Under the pieces are notes generated by a model. The model had not been told where the DNA came from. It saw only the letters and a program-made list of their open reading frames with translations, and ran no database searches. Both the position numbers and the translations under genes were made by a program. A stretch of DNA of 64,000 nucleotides from Pseudomonas viridiflava (GTDB lineage: Bacteria > Pseudomonadota > Gammaproteobacteria > Pseudomonadales > Pseudomonadaceae). Positions 51,687-60,401 of the stretch are shown here, one piece after another. The stretch lies in assembly GCF_003702045.1 (NCBI RefSeq), contig NZ_RBTP01000015.1, forward strand, positions 109,845-173,844, read 5' to 3'. Position 1 is the stretch's first letter. Each line of letters starts with the position of its first letter.

Positions 51687-52661
51687 TCAACCCTTCCACA
51701 CCTGCGAATTGACCAGATCCTGCGGGCGTTCACCCAGCAGGGCGCTGCGCAGGTTGTGGTAGGCACGATCGGCCATCGCCTGGCGGGTCTCGGTGGTGGC
51801 CGAGCCGATGTGAGGCAGTGTAACGGCGTTCTTGAGCTGGAACAGGGGCGACGCTTGCAGCGGCTCCTGTTCGTAGACGTCCAGACCCGCACCGCGAAGG
51901 GTGCCGTTCTGCAGGGCCTCGATCAGCGCAGGCTCGTCGACAATCGGCCCACGTGCAATGTTGACCAAGATCGCGCTCGGCTTCATCAGGCTCAATTCGC
52001 GGTGCGAGATCAGGTGGCGCGTCTTGTCGCTCAATGGCACGACCAGACAGACGAAATCGGACTCAGCCAGCAATTGATCCAGGCTACGGAATTGCGCGCC
52101 CAGTTCTTGCTCAAGCTCGGTCTTGCGGCTGTTGCCGCTGTACAGGATCGGCATGTTGAAGCCCAGGCGGCCGCGACGCGCAATGGCGGCACCGATGTTG
52201 CCCATGCCCACGATCCCCAGTGTCTTGCCATGCACGTCGGTGCCGAAATGCGGCGCTTCGATGCTGCGTGTCCACTGGCCTGCCTTGGTCCAGGCATCCA
52301 GTTCAGCCACGCGGCGCGCACTGCTCATGATCAACGAGAAACCCAGATCGGCGGTGCTTTCGGTCAACACATCCGGCGTGTTGGTCAGCATGATGCCGCG
52401 CTCGCTCAGGTAGCCGACGTCGTAGTTGTCATAACCCACTGAAATGCTCGATACCACTTCCAGACGGCTGGCGTTCGCCAATTGCTCACGGCCCAGTTTG
52501 CGGCCGGCACCGATCATGCCGTGGGATTCGGGCAAGGCGTCTTCAAACTGGGCATTGAGGTCGCCCCGCTTGGGGTCGGGCACGATCACGTTGAAGTCGT
52601 GCGACAGGCGCTCGGCCATTTCAGGGGACACACGGCTGAAGGCGAGTACGGTTTTTTTCAT
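51687..52661 (-). CDS. D-isomer 2-hydroxyacid dehydrogenase (GhrB/TkrA-like)
   Basis: A 324-residue NAD(P)-dependent enzyme starting MKKTVLAFSRVSPEMAERLS. It has VSSISVGYDNYDVGYLSERG, the dinucleotide motif GKTLGIVGMGNIGAAIARRG, catalytic Arg in NIARGPIVDEPALIEAL, Glu in GLDVYEQEP and His in LPHIGSAT. It probably reduces glyoxylate, hydroxypyruvate or 2-ketogluconate. It lies 88 bp downstream of the LysR gene on the same strand. Confidence 0.92.
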   Translation of the reverse strand: MKKTVLAFSRVSPEMAERLSHDFNVIVPDPKRGDLNAQFEDALPESHGMIGAGRKLGREQLANASRLEVVSSISVGYDNYDVGYLSERGIMLTNTPDVLTESTADLGFSLIMSSARRVAELDAWTKAGQWTRSIEAPHFGTDVHGKTLGIVGMGNIGAAIARRGRLGFNMPILYSGNSRKTELEQELGAQFRSLDQLLAESDFVCLVVPLSDKTRHLISHRELSLMKPSAILVNIARGPIVDEPALIEALQNGTLRGAGLDVYEQEPLQASPLFQLKNAVTLPHIGSATTETRQAMADRAYHNLRSALLGERPQDLVNSQVWKG

Positions 52662-52749
52662 TGGGCAGTCACTCTTGAGCGGGTTGAGTGAGTAGCACGC
52701 TAACATTCCTGCCCGCCCTTTGGCAGCCGCTTTTTGCAGTTGTACGACG

Positions 52750-53697
52750 TCAGGATATGTTCTTGAGCGCCTGCACGTGCAGATCCGCTTCATCGGCCGC
52801 CAGAATCTCCGGCAGCGAGCCGCGCAGGTATTCGACCCACGTCTTGATCTTGGCATCCAGGTACTGGCGTGACGGGTAGATGGCGTACAGGTTCAGCTCT
52901 TGGGAGCGATAGTCGGACATGATCCGCACCAGCGTACCGTTGCGCAGGCCTTCGATGGCCGAGTAGATCGGCAGGATGCCCACGCCCATGCCGCTGGAGA
53001 TCGCAGTTTTCATGGCGTCGGCCGAGTTGACCAGCAGCGGTGACGTGGTGATCGTGACCATTTCCTGGCCTTGCGGACCGTCGAACAGCCACTTCTCCAG
53101 CGGAAACACCGGGCTCACCAAACGCAGGCACGCATGGTTCAGCAGGTCCGCAGGTTTGTGCGCCGTACCGAAGGTCTTGATGTACTCCGGCGATGCACAC
53201 ACGATGCTGTAAGTGATCCCCAAACGCTGAGACACGAAGCCCGAGTCCGGCAGTTCACTGGCCAGCACGATCGACACGTCGTAGCCATCTTCCAACAGGT
53301 CAGGCACGCGACTGGTGAGGGTCAGGTCGAACGACACATCGGGGTGGCTGCGTCGGTAGCGGGCAATGGCATCCACGACGTAATGCTGACCGACGCCTGG
53401 CATCGAGTGCATTTTGAGCTGACCGGCCGGGCGCGCATGGGCGTCGCTGGCCTCGGCTTCGGCTTCTTCGACCGACATCAGGATCTGCTCGCAGCGCAGC
53501 AGGTAGCGCTTTCCGGCTTCGGTCAGCGCGATGCGGCGCGTGGTGCGGTTGAGCAGACGCGTCTGCAAGTGCGCCTCAAGGTTGGAGACGGCACGCGACA
53601 CGTTGGCGGTGGTGGTGTCGAGCAGGGCAGCTGCCGCAGTAAAACTGCCCGCTTGCGCCACGCAACTGAAGGCGCGCATGTTTTGCAGGGTGTCCAT
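52750..53697 (-). CDS. LysR-family transcriptional regulator
   Basis: A 315-residue protein starting MDTLQNMRAFSCVAQAGSFT. The N-terminal winged HTH shows AAAALLDTTTANVSRAVSNL and TRLLNRTTRRIALTEAG. The remainder is a periplasmic-binding-like effector domain. It is divergent from the efflux operon at 53882 (184 bp between starts), as aaeR is from aaeXAB in E. coli, so that operon is its likely target. Confidence 0.92.
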   Translation of the reverse strand: MDTLQNMRAFSCVAQAGSFTAAAALLDTTTANVSRAVSNLEAHLQTRLLNRTTRRIALTEAGKRYLLRCEQILMSVEEAEAEASDAHARPAGQLKMHSMPGVGQHYVVDAIARYRRSHPDVSFDLTLTSRVPDLLEDGYDVSIVLASELPDSGFVSQRLGITYSIVCASPEYIKTFGTAHKPADLLNHACLRLVSPVFPLEKWLFDGPQGQEMVTITTSPLLVNSADAMKTAISSGMGVGILPIYSAIEGLRNGTLVRIMSDYRSQELNLYAIYPSRQYLDAKIKTWVEYLRGSLPEILAADEADLHVQALKNIS

Positions 53698-53881
53698 GAA
53701 TGTATCTCTGAGTAGATGGCAAATTGTGACATGAAGTAACGTTGGCATGTCAGCCATACCAAAGGATTATCGCCGTTTCGGTAACAAAGATTCACATATC
53801 TCCCTGCTTATCGCCATCTCGGGCGCCCCCTAGAATCGCCGCCACTCAAGGCGTTTCATCACCGGTCGGGAACTCGCAGCT

Positions 53882-55372
53882 GTGCCGCGTCGCATTATCA
53901 GAGGGCTCAAGCCCCTCGGTCTTCTGGCTTTATCGTTTGTCATCAGCGGCTGTATCGGCACTGGCGGAATCGGACCTCAAAGCAGCGTTTTGCCTGCCGA
54001 CAGCCTGGCCACCGACACGGCAATCCATCGTGCTGCGCTCAGCGCACACTGGCCCACCGGGCAGTGGTGGCAAGTCTACAACGACCCGCAACTGGATCAT
54101 TGGATCGAGCTGGCAGTTCTCGGCAGCCCCAGTCTGGCCATCGCGGCCGCGCGCGTGCGGGAGGCCAGAGCGATGGCCGGTCTGGCCGAGTCGGCCGAAT
54201 CGCCGCATGTTCAGGGCACCGCCAGTCTGGCGCGTCACGATTGGCCCAGTGATCAGTTTTACGGCCCCGGCGCGCTTGCCGATCGTCGCACCTGGGACAA
54301 CAATGCGACGCTGGGCCTGAGTTACCCGCTGGACCTTTGGGGACGTGAGCGTAATGCCAGCGAACAGGCGCTTGATCTGGCGCACATGAGCGCCGCCGAA
54401 CAGCGCCAGGCGCAGCTTGAGTTGCAGGAAAACATCGTTCGCGCCTACATCCAGCTGTCCCTGAACTTCGCCCGTCTGGACATCGCCGAGGCCACCCTGG
54501 CGCAGCAACAACAAATGCTGGACCTTGCGCAGCGTCGTCTCAAGGGTGGTCTCGGCACGCACTTCGAAGTGAGCCAGGCCCAGGCAACGTTGCCGGAAAG
54601 TCATCGGCAGGTCGATGAGCTTGAAGAAGCCATTGCGCTGGGGCGCAACCAGTTGGCGGCGCTGGCAGGCAAAGGGCCGGGCGAGGGCGCGACCTTGCAG
54701 CGTCCCCGCCTGGCATTGAATGCCGAACTGAAGTTGCCGTCGGCATTGCCTGCGCAACTGCTGGGACAGCGCCCCGACGTAGTCGCCAGTCAGTGGCGCG
54801 TGGCCGCGCAGGCCCGGGGCCTCGATATGGCCCATGCCGACTTTTACCCCAACGTCGATCTGGTCGCCAGCCTGGGTTACATGGCCACGGGCGGCGGCAT
54901 GCTGGCGTTTCTTACCGGCAGCAAACTCAGCTACAAGGCCGGTCCGGCATTCACACTCCCCATCTTCGATGGCGGACGTTTGCGTGCTGAATTGGGACGT
55001 GCGTCGGCCGGTTACGACCTGGCAGTCGCGCACTACAACCAGACGCTGGTGATGGCGCTACAGCGTGTGTCCGATCAGTTGATTCGTCGTGCTTCGCTGG
55101 ACAAGCAGCAGGTGTACGCGGCCGAGTCGGTGACGTCGGCGCGCAAAACACTCGACATCGCCCTGGTCGCTTATCAGCGCGGGCTGACCGATTACCTCAA
55201 TGTGCTCAACGCCCAGACATTGCTGTTCCGTCAGCAGCAGGTTCAGCAGCAGGTCGAGGCTGCCCGTCTGTCCGCGTATGCCGGGCTCGTGGTGGCGCTG
55301 GGTGGAGGGCTGTCGGCAGGTGACGATGTGCCTGCCACACTTGGTGGCGCACGCAGCCAGGTTGGTCGCTGA
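53882..55372 (+). CDS. Outer-membrane efflux lipoprotein (NodT/OprM type)
   Basis: A 496-residue TolC-like protein starting at GTG. Lipobox ISGC gives lipidated Cys24. Two OEP repeats form the trans-periplasmic barrel, with AVLGSPSLAIAAARVREARA at the start of the first and LPAQLLGQRPDVVASQWRV in the linker. FTLPIFDGGRLRAELGRA is the second-repeat signature. It is the first gene of an operon with FUSC, DUF1656 and HlyD genes; its stop is 2 bp before the next ATG. Confidence 0.92.
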   Translation: MPRRIIRGLKPLGLLALSFVISGCIGTGGIGPQSSVLPADSLATDTAIHRAALSAHWPTGQWWQVYNDPQLDHWIELAVLGSPSLAIAAARVREARAMAGLAESAESPHVQGTASLARHDWPSDQFYGPGALADRRTWDNNATLGLSYPLDLWGRERNASEQALDLAHMSAAEQRQAQLELQENIVRAYIQLSLNFARLDIAEATLAQQQQMLDLAQRRLKGGLGTHFEVSQAQATLPESHRQVDELEEAIALGRNQLAALAGKGPGEGATLQRPRLALNAELKLPSALPAQLLGQRPDVVASQWRVAAQARGLDMAHADFYPNVDLVASLGYMATGGGMLAFLTGSKLSYKAGPAFTLPIFDGGRLRAELGRASAGYDLAVAHYNQTLVMALQRVSDQLIRRASLDKQQVYAAESVTSARKTLDIALVAYQRGLTDYLNVLNAQTLLFRQQQVQQQVEAARLSAYAGLVVALGGGLSAGDDVPATLGGARSQVGR

Positions 55373-55373
55373 C

Positions 55374-57560
55374 ATGATGACCATCGCTCAGCGTTTCATC
55401 GCGCTGCCCTGGCGTCGTGAGTTCAACCGCTGGGCGCGCAGCGACGGGGTGACGTGGGTCTACATCGGCAAAGTGCTGATTGCCGCCTTCCTGACTTACT
55501 GGCTGGCGCTGCGCCTGGAACTGCCGCAGCCGCGCACGGCGATGATTACCGTGTTCATTGTCATGCAGCCTCAAAGCGGCCAGGTGTTCGCCAAGAGTTT
55601 CTATCGATTGCTGGGCACGCTGGCGGGTTCGGCCATGATGGTGCTGCTGATGGCGCTGTTCGCTCAGAACCCGGTGCCTTTCCTGATGTGCCTGGCGGTG
55701 TGGGTTGGACTGTGTTCGGCGGGTGCCGCGCGCTACCGTAATTTTCGTGCGTACGGTTTCGTGCTGGCCGGTTACACCGCTGCGATGGTGGGTCTGCCTG
55801 CGCTGGCGCATCCCGAAAGTGCATTCATGGCCGCGGTGTGGCGAGTAATGGAAATCTCGCTGGGAATTCTGTGTGCCACGGCCATCAGCGCTGTAGTGCT
55901 GCCACAGAGCGCCAGTGCGGCGATGCGCAACGCGCTCTATCAGAGGTTTGGCGTGTTTGCCCGCTTCGTCGTTGAAGGCCTGCGCGGTAATCAAGCGCGA
56001 GCCGCGTTCGAAACCGCTAACGTGCGTTTCGTGGCCGAAGCCATTGGTCTTGAGGGCCTGCGCAGTGTCACGGTGTTCGAGGACCCGCACATGCGCCGCC
56101 GCAACGGACGGCTCAATCGCCTGAACAGCGAGTTCATGGCCGTCACGACCCGTTTCAATGCGCTGCATCAACTGCTTGAGCGGCTCCGTACCGAGCAGTC
56201 AACGGTGGTGCTGAGTGCTATTGAGCCGGGCCTCGATCAACTGACCGCGCTGCTTGATGCGTTCGCCGACAAGGCGTTGACGACCGGCGATGCCACGCGG
56301 TTGGTGACGCGCCTGGACACCCTCAAGGCGCAGTGGCCGGAGACGGTCAGGCGTCTGCGTACCGATTTTGAACAAACGGGTCCTGGTGACGCCCATCGGC
56401 TGGATTTTCATACGGCATTCGAGTTGCAGTACCGTCTTCTTGACGAGTTGCTCGGGCATGCCCAGACCCACGCCTCGTTGGCCGATCATCAACATGTGCG
56501 TGAGCAGTGGAACGAGGCGTTTGTCCCCCGCACACACTGGATGACGGCGGCTGCAGCGGGCGTTCGAGCCACGTGCGTGGTTGCGCTTCTGAGCGCCTAT
56601 TGGGTGTTGACCGCATGGCCCAGCGGGGCGGTCATGACGCTGGCTTCAGCTGCAACGGTTGCGCTGTCGTCAACCACGCACAACCCCAGACGAATGTCGT
56701 TTCAGATGACCTGCGGCACGCTGCTCGGCGCGCTGTTCGGGTTTGTCGAAACCTTTTTTCTGTTCCCGCAGATCGATGGCTTTCCCTTGTTGTGCTGCTT
56801 GTTGGCACCGGTGTTCATGGTGGGAGCATTTCTGGGATCGCGTCCGCAATGGACGGGCTACGGGCTGGGCTTGCTGATTTTTTTCAGCATCGGTTCGGTG
56901 CCGGATAACCTCACGGCCTACGACCCTTACACCTTCATCAACGATTACATCGCGATGGTGATCGGCATGCTGTTCTGCGCGGCGGCGGGTGCAATCATCC
57001 TGCCGCCCAACAGTCGCTGGATGTGGCAGCGGCTGGAGCAGGCGCTGCGTGATCAGGTGGTGTTTGCGATCAGTGCGCCTTTGCAGCGATTGGGGTCCAG
57101 CTTCGAAAGCCAGACCCGCGACCTGATGCACCAGGCGTACGGTCTGGCCAGCGGCAGGCCTGTCGTGCAGCGCGAACTGTTGCGCTGGATGTTTTTAGTG
57201 CTTGAGATCGGTCATGCAATCATCGAGCTGCGTCGCGAGCAGGCCGCGTTGCCGGTTCACCCTAGCTACGCCGAGTACCAACCCTGGCGCATTGCTCTGC
57301 GAGTGATGGGGCGTGCGTTAATCCGTCTGTTCATCCAGCCTGACCAGAGCAACCTGCTGCGTTGCCTGCTGGCGGTCGATCAGGCACTCAATCGAGTCCA
57401 AGAAGCGGACGAGCCTTTTGCCTCGCATTTCGATACCTCGGTGCTGCGCCGGGTGAAAAGCTATCTGCACTTCATCCGTTCTTCGTTGCTGGATCCTCAA
57501 TCGCCAATGGCTGCCCACGGCCGCTCGCCGCATCTCTGTGGAGTGGCCCATGCCGCGTGA
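55374..57560 (+). CDS. FUSC-family inner-membrane efflux protein (AaeB-like)
   Basis: A 728-residue protein; Met at 55374 or 55377. It has two transmembrane blocks, about residues 25-180 and 385-560, each of several helices, joined and followed by long cytoplasmic helical regions. RTAMITVFIVMQPQSGQVFAK and THNPRRMSFQMTCGTLLGAL are FUSC signatures. By analogy with AaeB it exports aromatic acids. It lies between the outer-membrane and DUF1656/HlyD components and overlaps the next gene by 11 bp. Confidence 0.9.
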   Translation: MMTIAQRFIALPWRREFNRWARSDGVTWVYIGKVLIAAFLTYWLALRLELPQPRTAMITVFIVMQPQSGQVFAKSFYRLLGTLAGSAMMVLLMALFAQNPVPFLMCLAVWVGLCSAGAARYRNFRAYGFVLAGYTAAMVGLPALAHPESAFMAAVWRVMEISLGILCATAISAVVLPQSASAAMRNALYQRFGVFARFVVEGLRGNQARAAFETANVRFVAEAIGLEGLRSVTVFEDPHMRRRNGRLNRLNSEFMAVTTRFNALHQLLERLRTEQSTVVLSAIEPGLDQLTALLDAFADKALTTGDATRLVTRLDTLKAQWPETVRRLRTDFEQTGPGDAHRLDFHTAFELQYRLLDELLGHAQTHASLADHQHVREQWNEAFVPRTHWMTAAAAGVRATCVVALLSAYWVLTAWPSGAVMTLASAATVALSSTTHNPRRMSFQMTCGTLLGALFGFVETFFLFPQIDGFPLLCCLLAPVFMVGAFLGSRPQWTGYGLGLLIFFSIGSVPDNLTAYDPYTFINDYIAMVIGMLFCAAAGAIILPPNSRWMWQRLEQALRDQVVFAISAPLQRLGSSFESQTRDLMHQAYGLASGRPVVQRELLRWMFLVLEIGHAIIELRREQAALPVHPSYAEYQPWRIALRVMGRALIRLFIQPDQSNLLRCLLAVDQALNRVQEADEPFASHFDTSVLRRVKSYLHFIRSSLLDPQSPMAAHGRSPHLCGVAHAA

Positions 57561-57750
57561 AATCGCTTTTCACGGTGTGTACCTGCCGACGCTGACCCTG
57601 ATGTTTCTGCTTGCGATGGCCCTGGCCTGGGGGCTGGATCGCCTGCTGGCAAGGCTGGACCTGTATCGCCACTTCTGGCATCCGGCGTTACTGCGCCTGA
57701 GCCTGTTCGTTTGTTTGCTCGGCGCGCTCGCGCTGCCTCTTTATCGTTGA
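57550..57750 (+). CDS. DUF1656 small membrane protein (AaeX-like)
   Basis: A 66-residue protein starting MPREIAFHGVYLPTLTLMFL, with two hydrophobic helices (about 10-30 and 44-64). This matches AaeX/DUF1656 in length and place. It overlaps both neighbours (11 bp upstream, TGATG-type junction downstream), so all are one transcript. Confidence 0.88.
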   Translation: MPREIAFHGVYLPTLTLMFLLAMALAWGLDRLLARLDLYRHFWHPALLRLSLFVCLLGALALPLYR

Positions 57751-57773
57751 TGCCTGGCTCGGAAAATCTCTGG

Positions 57774-58628
57774 ATGAAAAAGCTTTTCAGCGTGATCGCC
57801 ACGTTGCTGTTTCTGGCGCTGGCCCTGTGGATCGGTCGTGCCCTGTGGGTTGACTACATGGACACGCCCTGGACACGTGACGGTCGGGTGCGGGCCGACA
57901 TCATCAACGTCGCGGCCGAGGTGTCCGGTACGGTGATCGACGTCCCTGTGCACGACAACCAGCAGGTCAAGCGTGGCGATGTGTTGATGCAGATCGACCC
58001 GCAGCCATACCAAATCGCCGTCAAGCAGGCCCAGGCGCTGCTCGCCTCGCGCAAGGCGACCTGGGAGATGCGCAAGCTCAACGCCAAGCGCAGGGCGGAT
58101 ATGGACGAGCTGGTGATCTCCGCAGAAAACCGTGACGATGCCAGCACCGTTGCGGCCTCGGCGCTGGCTGATTATCAACTGGCGCAGGCGCAGCTGGAGG
58201 CGGCAGAACTTAACCTGACGCGCACCCGTGTGCTGGCATCCGTGGATGGCTACGTCACCAACCTGAACGTGCATCGGGGTGACTACGCACGCATCGGTGA
58301 AGCGAAGATGGCGGTGGTCGATATGAATTCGTTCTGGGTCTACGGGTTCTTTGAGGAAACCAAACTGCCGCACCTGAAGGTGGGTGACCCGGCCGACATG
58401 CAACTGATGAGCGGCGAGGTCATTCAGGGGCATGTCGATAGCATCGCGCGCGGCATCTATGACCGCGATAACCCGCAGAGTCGCGAACTGGTCGCCGACG
58501 TCAACCCGACCTTCAACTGGGTCCGTCTGGCCCAGCGCGTGCCGGTGCGTATCCATCTGGATCGGGTGCCGGAAGGTGTGTTGCTGTCAGCGGGCATGAC
58601 CTGCACGGTGATTGTGAGGCCGGGCTGA
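57774..58628 (+). CDS. Membrane-fusion (HlyD/AaeA-like) efflux protein
   Basis: A 284-residue protein. The start MKKLFSVIATLLFLALALWI begins with the membrane anchor; an ATG eight codons earlier overlaps the upstream stop and is an alternative. A lipoyl/barrel-sandwich part reads VRADIINVAAEVSGTVIDVP and NQQVKRGDVLMQIDPQPYQI. A coiled-coil hairpin (about 75-145) follows, then LASVDGYVTNLNVHRGDY and GFFEETKLPHLKVGDPADMQ. It bridges the FUSC pump to the outer-membrane lipoprotein. Confidence 0.92.
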   Translation: MKKLFSVIATLLFLALALWIGRALWVDYMDTPWTRDGRVRADIINVAAEVSGTVIDVPVHDNQQVKRGDVLMQIDPQPYQIAVKQAQALLASRKATWEMRKLNAKRRADMDELVISAENRDDASTVAASALADYQLAQAQLEAAELNLTRTRVLASVDGYVTNLNVHRGDYARIGEAKMAVVDMNSFWVYGFFEETKLPHLKVGDPADMQLMSGEVIQGHVDSIARGIYDRDNPQSRELVADVNPTFNWVRLAQRVPVRIHLDRVPEGVLLSAGMTCTVIVRPG

Positions 58629-58639
58629 TCTTGCCCCAC

Positions 58640-58702
58640 AGATCATTCCTCATGCTCTGCGTGGGGATGCCTCCCGTGACGCGGAGCGGTCCTGGACTAT
58701 AT
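58640..58702. repeat. Dispersed repeat, family B copy 5
   Basis: CATGCTCTGCGTGGGGATGC, then CCTCCCGTGACGCGGAGCGG. It lies between the convergent efflux operon and SDR gene. Confidence 0.65.
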
Positions 58703-58852
58703 GCCCATGCGAAGCGCTCATCGTTATGCACACGTCCAAAAGAAGGGCAAAACGAGGCATAAAACACATGTGCCTGACTGAATGCATGCCCTGTGAGAGG
58801 CGGCAAGACGTGTGTATCACGCTGAGCCCAGGCACGATCAGATTACCGCCTG

Positions 58853-59671
58853 TCACAATGAAGCATTCAGCCCGAACCGCTTGCGCAGGCCGCTTTCCAG
58901 CAATCCCTTGGGCAGCAACCATGACATCAGCGGCAGTATGCGTGAGCCGTTGCCCAGGCGCAGCAGGCGTGGCGGGTTGGCTTGCTGGACGGCTTTGAGC
59001 AGGTCGCGGGCTAAGTCGGTGGCGGGGGTGGGGTTGTCTTGCGAGGCCTTGGCGCGTGCACGAATACCTTCACGGATCGGCCACCAAGGCGATTGTTCGC
59101 TGATGAGTTGTTCAGCTTCATGACTGGCGTTTTTCGCAAAGCTCGACGCAATGGCCCCCGGCTGGACTTCCATCACCTGCACACCAAACGGTGCCAGCTC
59201 CAGACGCAGGGCATCGCTGAGTGCATGCACGGCCGCTTTCGACGCGCAGTAGGCGCCCGCGAACGGTGTCACCAACACCCCGGATACACTGCCGATATTG
59301 ACCACCAGCCCTTTGTTGCGGCGCAGTGCCGGGAACAGCGCCCGGGTCACGCCGACCACGGAAAACACATTGGTTTCGAACTGACGCTGCAAGGCCTGCA
59401 CACCGCCATCGAGCAATGGTCCCATCGCGCCATAACCTGCGTTGTTGATCAACACGTCCAGCCCGCTGTGCTCCAGCCCTGCGGCGAGCTGTTCCAGCGC
59501 CATGCTGTCGTTGACATCCAGTTGCACGGCAATGAACCCCGCTGCGCTGAGCGCTGCGACGTCCTCCTGCTTGCGAGCAGTGGCCCACACTTCATAACCG
59601 TTTGCCTTGAAGGCCTCGGCGAGTGCGCGGCCAATGCCGCTGGAACAGCCAGTGATAAGCGCGATGGGCAT
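58853..59671 (-). CDS. Short-chain dehydrogenase/reductase
   Basis: A 272-residue SDR starting MPIALITGCSSGIGRALAEA. It has the TGxxxGIG motif, WATARKQEDV (Arg for NADPH), NNAGYGAMGPL, Ser in NIGSVSGVL and catalytic YCASKAAVHALSDAL. The C-terminal region is longer than minimal and hydrophobic in LPLMSWLLPKGLLE. Substrate unknown. It lies 17 bp upstream of the small membrane protein's stop region on the same strand. Confidence 0.9.
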   Translation of the reverse strand: MPIALITGCSSGIGRALAEAFKANGYEVWATARKQEDVAALSAAGFIAVQLDVNDSMALEQLAAGLEHSGLDVLINNAGYGAMGPLLDGGVQALQRQFETNVFSVVGVTRALFPALRRNKGLVVNIGSVSGVLVTPFAGAYCASKAAVHALSDALRLELAPFGVQVMEVQPGAIASSFAKNASHEAEQLISEQSPWWPIREGIRARAKASQDNPTPATDLARDLLKAVQQANPPRLLRLGNGSRILPLMSWLLPKGLLESGLRKRFGLNASL

Positions 59672-59688
59672 GTCGATGTCCTTAGGGA

Positions 59689-60153
59689 TCAGTCCGAGAA
59701 ACTGCCTTGCAGATGTTCTGCACGAAACTCCAGGGTTTGCGGGCGATAGCCATTGCGCAGGGCGGGCACTGGCACGCAATCCTGCCACTGACCGTCTGCC
59801 GATAACTCACCCGGCCCGCGATAACGCGCAGAGGTATAGGTGTTGTCCGCCAGATTGACCGTATCGCCGGGCGCATACGCCGCGATCCGCCAACGCAGCG
59901 CCACTAACGATGCCCTGTTGCGGTTGGTGACCAGCACTTGCAGAGGGCGATCAGCCGGACACTGTTCAGGAGCGTAGGTCAGCCGGATATCCAGTTGCTC
60001 CAGCTGCCGGGTTTCGCGACTGTCCTGCCAGATCACGATAGCGGCCACGATGCCCAGGCCAGCGGCTGCCGCCAGCGACACAGGCAGTGCCTTGGCCGGA
60101 TAACGCAGCAGCAGAATGAGCCAGGTCAGGATTAACAGGATACCGATCAGCAT
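59689..60153 (-). CDS. Small membrane protein of unknown function
   Basis: A 154-residue protein. Two hydrophobic helices at about 2-17 and 22-42 are followed by a beta-rich periplasmic or cytosolic domain with Cys pair (APEQCPADRPLQVLVTN and GQWQDCVPVPALRNG). No family was recognised with certainty. It ends 17 bp before the SDR start and is probably co-transcribed with it. Confidence 0.75.
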   Translation of the reverse strand: MLIGILLILTWLILLLRYPAKALPVSLAAAAGLGIVAAIVIWQDSRETRQLEQLDIRLTYAPEQCPADRPLQVLVTNRNRASLVALRWRIAAYAPGDTVNLADNTYTSARYRGPGELSADGQWQDCVPVPALRNGYRPQTLEFRAEHLQGSFSD

Positions 60154-60311
60154 GCGGCAGGTCTCCAGCAGAGGGCGATGCAGAACATCCTACAGAAAGG
60201 GAAGGGCGATTGACCAACAGGGTCGCAAAGGGGTGATCCACAGGGGGGGGACCAGTCATGGTGAGCTGGCGTTTGGTTATCCGTGATCGGTAAGGCGATG
60301 ACTTCAGTCTT

Positions 60312-60370
60312 CAAAAAAAAGCCCCCGACACTGTCCTGCGGATGGGATACGCAAGACAGTGCCGGGGGCC
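60312..60370 (-). terminator. Rho-independent terminator of the alginate operon
   Basis: On the minus strand GCCCCCGGCACTGTC pairs with GACAGTGTCGGGGGC (one mismatch or wobble) across a loop, followed by TTTTTTTT. It lies about 30 bp after the algA stop and closes the long alg transcript. Confidence 0.93.
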
Positions 60371-60401
60371 GGTGTTCTACCGCTATTGAGCTAGCCGTTG
60401 A

